Part shown: positions 59,412-64,000 of the stretch, piece by piece
Position numbering within the stretch: position 1 is the first letter of the stretch
Layout: each line of letters opens with the position of its first letter
Assembly: GCF_014205115.1 (NCBI RefSeq)
Contig: NZ_JACHMW010000001.1
Location: 992,001-1,056,000 of the forward strand
DNA: 64,000 nt
Direction of reading: 5' to 3'
DNA from: Micrococcus endophyticus
GTDB taxonomy: Bacteria; Actinomycetota; Actinomycetes; Actinomycetales; Micrococcaceae
Made by a program: the position numbers and the translations under genes
The notes under the pieces: generated by a model
The model's input: the letters and a program-made list of their open reading frames with translations, nothing else
Databases searched by the model: none
What the model was told of the DNA's origin: nothing

Positions 59412-60566
59412 TCAGCCGCGCGCCTCCGGGTCGAACTCGGGCAGACGCTCCCCCACGCCCAGCAGCTGGGCGATGCCCGAGACGGTGCGCTCGGCGGCCC
59501 GGCCGTCGCCGTAGGGGTTCACCGCGGCGGCCATCGCCTCGTAGGCCTCGGGCTCCTCGAGCAGGCGGGTCACCTCGGCGACGACGACCTCCTCGTCCGT
59601 GCCGATCAGGCGGACCGTGCCCGCGGTGACGGCCTCGGGACGCTCGGTGTTCTCGCGCATCACGAGCACGGGCTTGCCGAGGGACGGGGCCTCCTCCTGC
59701 ACGCCACCGGAGTCGGTGAGCACCACGGTGGCCACGGAGAGCAGGTGGGTGAACTCGCCGTAGGCCAGCGGCTCGGTGACCAGCACGTTCTCGCGGCCCT
59801 CGATCTCGGGCAGGATCGCCTCGCGCACCACCGGGTTGCGGTGGGCGGGCAGCACGAACGTGGCGTCCGGGTGGGCGGCGGCCAGGCGCGCCAGGGCCCG
59901 GCCCACGCCGCGCATGGCGTCGCCCTGGTTCTCGCGGCGGTGGGTGGTCACCAGCACCACGCGCCGGCCGGAGGCCTGCAGGGCGGCGAGCCGCTCGTCC
60001 TCGAAGGGCACCTGATGCTCGACGGCCTCCAGGAGGGCGTCGATCACGGTGTTGCCGGTGACGTACACGTCCTCGGCGGCCACGCCCTCGCGCAGCAGGT
60101 TGTCCCGGCTCACCGACGTCGGCGGCAGGTGCAGCGCCGCGATCTGGCTGGTGATCTTGCGGTTCGCCTCCTCCGGGAACGGGGAGTGGATGTCGAAGCT
60201 GCGCAGCCCCGCCTCGGCGTGGACCACGGCGATGCCACGGTTGAAGGCGGCGACGGCGGCCGCCGTCGAGGTGGTGGTGTCCCCCTGCACGACCACGGCG
60301 TCCGGGCGCTCCTGCTCGAGCACGGCGTCGAGCCCCTCGAGGGTGCGGGCGAAGACGCCGTTGAGGGTCTGCCGGGGACGGATGATGTTGAGGTCGTGGT
60401 CCGGGACGATCCCGAACAGCTCGTTCACCTGGTCCAGCATCTCGCGGTGCTGGCCCGTCACCGCGACCACGCACTCGAAGCGGTCGTCCGCCTGCAGCGC
60501 CTTCACGATCGGCGCGACCTTGATCGCCTCGGGACGGGTTCCGTAGACGGGCATGACCTTGGGCAC
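59412..60566 (-). CDS. wecB: UDP-N-acetylglucosamine 2-epimerase (non-hydrolysing)
   Basis: A 384-aa GT-B-fold enzyme interconverting UDP-GlcNAc and UDP-ManNAc. YGTRPEAIKVAPI, TGQHREMLDQV, VQGDTTTSTAAA, HAEAGLRSFDIHSPFPEE, VTTHRREN and LTDSGGVQEEAPSLGKPVLVMRENTERPEA are all conserved. UDP-ManNAc is the precursor of ManNAcA, a component of the teichuronic acid of M. luteus (established knowledge). GTG start with AAGGAG upstream. Divergent from the polysaccharide exporter genes. Confidence 0.96.
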   Translation of the reverse strand: MPKVMPVYGTRPEAIKVAPIVKALQADDRFECVVAVTGQHREMLDQVNELFGIVPDHDLNIIRPRQTLNGVFARTLEGLDAVLEQERPDAVVVQGDTTTSTAAAVAAFNRGIAVVHAEAGLRSFDIHSPFPEEANRKITSQIAALHLPPTSVSRDNLLREGVAAEDVYVTGNTVIDALLEAVEHQVPFEDERLAALQASGRRVVLVTTHRRENQGDAMRGVGRALARLAAAHPDATFVLPAHRNPVVREAILPEIEGRENVLVTEPLAYGEFTHLLSVATVVLTDSGGVQEEAPSLGKPVLVMRENTERPEAVTAGTVRLIGTDEEVVVAEVTRLLEEPEAYEAMAAAVNPYGDGRAAERTVSGIAQLLGVGERLPEFDPEARG

Positions 60567-60690
60567 GAGGGCTCCTTGAGTTGCGTGGACGCTGGGGGCG
60601 CGGACGGGGGCGGTCCGCGGCGGCGGGGCGCGGGGGCACGCCTCGCCCTGAGGCGCAGTCTACTGACCGGGACCGTCTGGGCGGGCTTGC

Positions 60691-60696
60691 TAGAGT
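60691..60696 (+). promoter_or_regulatory. -10 box TAGAGT for the polysaccharide exporter operon
   Basis: TAGAGT lies 66 bases before the permease ATG, in the ~195-base gap that also holds the wecB promoter. Confidence 0.45.
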
Positions 60697-60761
60697 GTCC
60701 AGTCGCGACGGACCGTCCCCGGCCCGTGGCTCCCACTGGCTCGAGAGAGGGTGCCCCCGGC

Positions 60762-61646
60762 ATGGCAGACACCGGCGAATCGCGTGCGGAGGCCGCCGCC
60801 GTGGTGACCGTGGACGGCGCACGGCTGCGCCGCGTGGGCGCCCGACCGGGCCTGGGGCAGTACATCCGCTCCCTGTGGGACTACCGCTCGTTCATCCTCT
60901 TCGACTCCCGCTCGCGCATCGCTGGGGCCAACTCGGTGAACGCGCTCGGCCGGGTCTGGATGGTGCTCAACCCCATCCTCGACGGCGCCGCGTACTTCCT
61001 CGTCTTCGGCCTGCTGCTCGGTACCGGCCGCGGCATCGAGAACTTCCTGGGCTACCTCGTCATCGGCGTGTTCCTGTTCCGGTACACCTCCGGCGCCATC
61101 ACCGCCGGCTCGCGGTCCATCTCCGGGAACCTCTCGATCGTGCGGGCGTTCCGCTTCCCCCGGGCCACACTCGTGATCGCCACGAACATGCGCGAGCTGC
61201 TGCTCTTCGTGCCCACGCTCATCACCATGGTCGTGCTCGTCCTCACCATTCCGCCGGCGGAGGACATCACGTGGCGCTGGCTGCTGCTGATCCCGCTGCT
61301 GGCGCTGCAGACCCTGTTCAACATCGGCGCCTCCCTGCTGCTCTCCCGGTTCGTGGCGCACTGGGCGGACCTGTCCAACCTCATCGCCTTCGGCACCCGC
61401 ATCTGGCTGTACCTCTCGGCGGTCTTCTTCAGCATCGAGCGGTTCGAGCACGTCCCGGCGCTCGTGACCGCCATGCACCTGAACCCGATGTACTGCGTGC
61501 TGGACATCGCCCGGCAGTCGCTGCTCTACGCGGAGGCCGCCGACCCGATGCGCTGGATCGTCCTCGGCGCCTGGACCGCCGTCCTGCTCGTGGTGGGCAT
61601 CCTGGTGTTCTGGAGCGCCGAGGAGACCTACGGGGAGGACCGATGA
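60762..61646 (+). CDS. ABC-2 polysaccharide export permease (Wzm/TagG-like)
   Basis: A 294-aa membrane subunit of an ABC-2 exporter for wall or capsular glycans. After a ~40-residue cytoplasmic start come YIRSLWDYRSFILFDSRSRI, GRVWMVLNPILDGAAYFLVFGLLLG and six hydrophobic segments including FLGYLVIGVFLFRYTSGAI. These match Wzm/TagG permeases. The stop overlaps the ATPase ATG (ATGA). Expected to export the lipid-linked polymer made with WecB's product (inference). Confidence 0.9.
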   Translation: MADTGESRAEAAAVVTVDGARLRRVGARPGLGQYIRSLWDYRSFILFDSRSRIAGANSVNALGRVWMVLNPILDGAAYFLVFGLLLGTGRGIENFLGYLVIGVFLFRYTSGAITAGSRSISGNLSIVRAFRFPRATLVIATNMRELLLFVPTLITMVVLVLTIPPAEDITWRWLLLIPLLALQTLFNIGASLLLSRFVAHWADLSNLIAFGTRIWLYLSAVFFSIERFEHVPALVTAMHLNPMYCVLDIARQSLLYAEAADPMRWIVLGAWTAVLLVVGILVFWSAEETYGEDR

Positions 61647-62539
61647 GCGAGCAGAACGAGACCGGCTCCGCGCAGGTCCACCGTCCCTCGGTGGTGGTGG
61701 ACCAGGCGTCGATGACCTATCGCGTCCGCTCGGCGGACGCGATGCACTCGAGCGGCGGGCTGCGCGGACGGCTCCGGGCCGCCCGCGGCGTGCGCACCAC
61801 CGAGGTCCAGGCGCTGCAACCCCTGTCCTTCATGGTGGAGCGCGGCGAGTCGGTGGGCGTGATCGGAACCAACGGCTCCGGCAAGTCCACCCTGATGAAG
61901 CTCATCACTGGCCAGATGCACCCCACCTCCGGCCGCGTCTACGCCACCACCACGCCGGTGATGCTCGGCGTCAACGCGGCGCTCGTGCGCCAGGTCTCCG
62001 GCGAGGACAATATCCGCCTGGGTTGCCTGGCCATGGGCATGACCACCGCGGAGGCGGAGGCCAAGCGCGACGCCGTCGTCGCCCTGTCCGGTCTCGACGA
62101 GCGCGCCCTGCAGCTGCCCCTGAAAGCCTACTCCTCCGGCATGGCCTCGCGCCTGCAGTTCGCGATCGCCACGTCCGTGGACCCGGACATCCTGGTCATC
62201 GACGAGGCGCTGAACACCGGTGACGCCCAGTTCCGCGAGCGCACCCGTCGCCGCCTGGACGAGCTGCGCGAGCAGGCGGGCTGTGTGTTCCTCGTCAGCC
62301 ACTCCCTGAGCACCATCCAGGAGATGTGCCAGCGCGTGATCTGGATCGAGCAGGGCGTGCTGACCATGGACGGCCGCCCCGAGACCGTCACCCGCGGCTA
62401 CAACCTCTACGTCCGCGCCATGTCCCACGGCCGCGAGGAGGAGGGGCGCGAGATCCTCGCCCGCAAGCAGGCGGAGATCGTGCCCCAGCGCATCGACTGG
62501 GCGGGCGGCGTCCCGCCCCAGGGCACCACGAACGGATGA
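61643..62539 (+). CDS. ABC polysaccharide export ATPase (Wzt/TagH-like)
   Basis: A 298-aa ATPase energising the upstream permease. Walker A GVIGTNGSGKSTLMKLITGQ, Q-loop region PVMLGVNAALVRQVSGEDNI, signature YSSGMASRLQFAIA, Walker B ILVIDEALNTGD, H-loop VSHSLSTIQ. The signature YSSGM is characteristic of Wzt/TagH. No C-terminal carbohydrate-binding domain. Overlaps the permease and glycosyltransferase genes by four bases each. Confidence 0.93.
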   Translation: MSEQNETGSAQVHRPSVVVDQASMTYRVRSADAMHSSGGLRGRLRAARGVRTTEVQALQPLSFMVERGESVGVIGTNGSGKSTLMKLITGQMHPTSGRVYATTTPVMLGVNAALVRQVSGEDNIRLGCLAMGMTTAEAEAKRDAVVALSGLDERALQLPLKAYSSGMASRLQFAIATSVDPDILVIDEALNTGDAQFRERTRRRLDELREQAGCVFLVSHSLSTIQEMCQRVIWIEQGVLTMDGRPETVTRGYNLYVRAMSHGREEEGREILARKQAEIVPQRIDWAGGVPPQGTTNG

Positions 62540-64000
62540 GCGGCGACGGCGGCGGGGCCCGGTCGGCGGCACGGCGCTGGGCCGCACGGGGCCGCACGGT
62601 CGGCGCCCGCGCCGCGGCCCGCGCCGGCGACGTCGGGGCGCGCACCGCGCGCACGCTGCGCGCAACTGCCGGGGTGCGCACGCTGCCCGAGCGCACCTGG
62701 CGCGCCGCGGACGTCGAGTGGACCGGGCCCGGGCCGATGCCCCTGCCGGCGGCCGCCTCCCTGACCCGGGCGCTCACCGGCGCCCGTGTCCCCTCGCTCG
62801 ACGCCTGGCGGCCCCTGGGGCCCCGCCCCGCCGACGCGCCGGCGGTGCTCTTGCTGCCGGTCGGCGGCCTCGACGCGGGGGCCTGGACCGTGGCCGAGGC
62901 CGCGGACCGCGCCGACGAGCACGGCCGTGCCGCCGGACCGGCCGGCGCGCCCGCCCTGCGCACGGTGCTGGTGTGCGACCCGGCCTCCCGGACCGCCCTG
63001 CTGGGGGCGCTCCGCTCTCGAGCGGGGCGGCGCCCCTGCGGCGCCCTCGTGGTCGCCTCCGCGGCGCCCGCCACACCGGCCGGCGCGGCCCGGCTCCTGG
63101 CCGCCCTCGGCCTCGTCGACGCCGTGCTCGCCCGCGAGCCGGCGGTCCTCTCCCCCGCGCTGACCCGGCTCGCCGCGCTGGCCGGCCGCGCGGTCGTGGA
63201 CGCCGAGGGCGCCGAGGAGGGCGGCGAGGCGCTCGCCGCCGCCGGTCGGGCCGCCCGCCTGGCCGCGCTCGCCGCCGCTCCCGCCGCGCCGGCCCCGGGC
63301 CCCGCGCCGCAGCCGGACCGGGTGCGCGTGGGCGTCGAGCCGCGCCGCGTCGTCGTCGCCGGACACGACCTGAAGTTCGCCGGCGCGCTCGTGGGGCACC
63401 TGCGCGAGCAGGGCCACGAGGTGCGCATCGACGAATGGCGCGGCCACGCCCGCCACGACGCCGAGCGCAGCCGCGCGCTGGCCGACTGGGCCGACGTCGT
63501 GCACTGCGAATGGAGCCTGGGCAACCTGGCCTGGTACTCCCGGCACCTCGACGCCCCGGACCGGACCGTCCGGCTGACGAGCCGGCTCCACCTGCAGGAG
63601 GCCGGCACGCCGTTCCCCCGCCGCGTGCGCCAGGACGCCCTGGACGCGTGGCTCTTCGTGGCCGAGCACGTGCGGGCCCAGGTGCTGCGGGACACCCGGT
63701 TCCCCGCCGAGCGCAGCCACTGGGTGCCCAACGCCGTCGCGGTGTCCGACGCCCTCCCCGAGGGCGGGGGCGACCGCCGCTTCGTGCTGGGCCTGGTCGG
63801 CGTGCTGCCTGAGCGCAAGGGCCTGCACCGGGCGCTGGACCTGCTCGCCGCGCTGCGCCGCGACGAGCCGCGGTTCACCCTGCGGATCCGCGGCCACCGC
63901 CCGGACGCGGTGGGCTGGATGGCCGACCGGCCCGCGGCCGCCGCGTACTACGGCGAGCAGCTGCGCCGGCTCCGTGAGGACCCGCTGCTGGCCGAGGCCG
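62536..64000 (+). CDS. Glycosyltransferase (GT4/GT-B type), cut by window end
   Basis: An open frame of 488 codons running off the end. The first ~270 residues are very Ala/Arg/Gly-rich with a possible inactive GT-like part (VLLLPVGGLDAGAWT); the recognisable GT-B glycosyltransferase then starts at VEPRRVVVAGHDLKFAGALVGHLREQGHEV, with ADVVHCEWSLGNLAWYS, VPNAVAV and the domain-joining FVLGLVGVLPERKGLHRALDLLAALR. It should add a sugar in the polymer exported by the adjacent Wzm/Wzt pair. ATG overlaps the ATPase stop (ATGA). Confidence 0.8.
   Translation, partial: MSGDGGGARSAARRWAARGRTVGARAAARAGDVGARTARTLRATAGVRTLPERTWRAADVEWTGPGPMPLPAAASLTRALTGARVPSLDAWRPLGPRPADAPAVLLLPVGGLDAGAWTVAEAADRADEHGRAAGPAGAPALRTVLVCDPASRTALLGALRSRAGRRPCGALVVASAAPATPAGAARLLAALGLVDAVLAREPAVLSPALTRLAALAGRAVVDAEGAEEGGEALAAAGRAARLAALAAAPAAPAPGPAPQPDRVRVGVEPRRVVVAGHDLKFAGALVGHLREQGHEVRIDEWRGHARHDAERSRALADWADVVHCEWSLGNLAWYSRHLDAPDRTVRLTSRLHLQEAGTPFPRRVRQDALDAWLFVAEHVRAQVLRDTRFPAERSHWVPNAVAVSDALPEGGGDRRFVLGLVGVLPERKGLHRALDLLAALRRDEPRFTLRIRGHRPDAVGWMADRPAAAAYYGEQLRRLREDPLLAEA

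Overview
The window is very GC-rich, gene-dense DNA from an actinobacterium of the Micrococcaceae, most likely Micrococcus luteus or a close relative. Evidence for this is the FasR-fabD-fabH-acpP-fabF fatty-acid locus, homodimeric AceE, the actinobacterial families DUF3052, DUF3145 and DUF2469, lipomannan-type GT-C mannosyltransferases, the rpsP-rimM-trmD-rplS-lepB-rnhB order, frequent GTG starts, many 4-bp GTGA/ATGA gene overlaps, and TAnnnT -10 boxes placed 6-7 nt before start codons (leaderless mRNAs). The species call is inference; no 16S gene is present.

Layout. 1-8300: an SSB paralogue, tRNA-Arg, a DUF2079 membrane protein, three coupled mannosyltransferases, oligoribonuclease and tRNA-His. 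8.4-12.8 kb: a heme/metal block with a MhuD-like heme-degrading enzyme, a P1B-type ATPase with its separate HMA chaperone, a Crp/Fnr regulator sharing a TTGAC-N4-GTCAA palindrome with them, a decayed alcohol dehydrogenase and a Cys-rich Csp-like protein. 12.9-23.8 kb: housekeeping genes (def, a DapA-family lyase, gap, rnpB, a cell-wall amidase, yaaA, an RNase HI-VOC fusion, a coiled-coil protein with a decayed zinc ribbon, a Nif3 protein, msrA, cysK-cysE). 23.8-29 kb: a Tat-exported M14 carboxypeptidase, gnd, ppk2 and two less characterised genes.

29.1-30.7 kb holds a lysozyme-like gene beside an abruptly AT-rich ORFan with two N-terminal membrane segments, which looks like acquired DNA inserted next to azlCD. 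31.8-34 kb: a methyltransferase, a cluster of inverted repeats, tRNA-Val, and a peroxiredoxin/DUF3052 pair whose junction is a six-copy 27-bp tandem array. 34.2-42.3 kb: aceE, fasR and the fab operon, with a similar palindrome in the fasR and fabD promoters. 42.3-57.9 kb: DUF3145, then a long leftward run xerC, dprA, comM, yraN, DUF2469, rnhB, two signal peptidases, rplS, trmD, rimM, khpA, rpsP, ffh, amtB, ftsY. 58-64 kb: an MFS exporter, then wecB, a Wzm/Wzt ABC polysaccharide exporter and a glycosyltransferase cut by the window end. This fits export of a ManNAc-derived wall polysaccharide such as teichuronic acid.

The genes cover acetyl-CoA production and fatty-acid synthesis, protein export (ffh, ftsY, lepB), envelope glycans (mannosyltransferases, wecB, Wzm/Wzt) and DNA uptake (SSB paralogue, dprA, comM). 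I found no CRISPR array, transposase, integrase or complete new system. The most unusual items are the 27-bp array joining two genes, the RNase HI-VOC fusion, the AT-rich insert, and the Fnr-type operator sitting exactly at -41.5 from a predicted start in front of the metal-transport operon.
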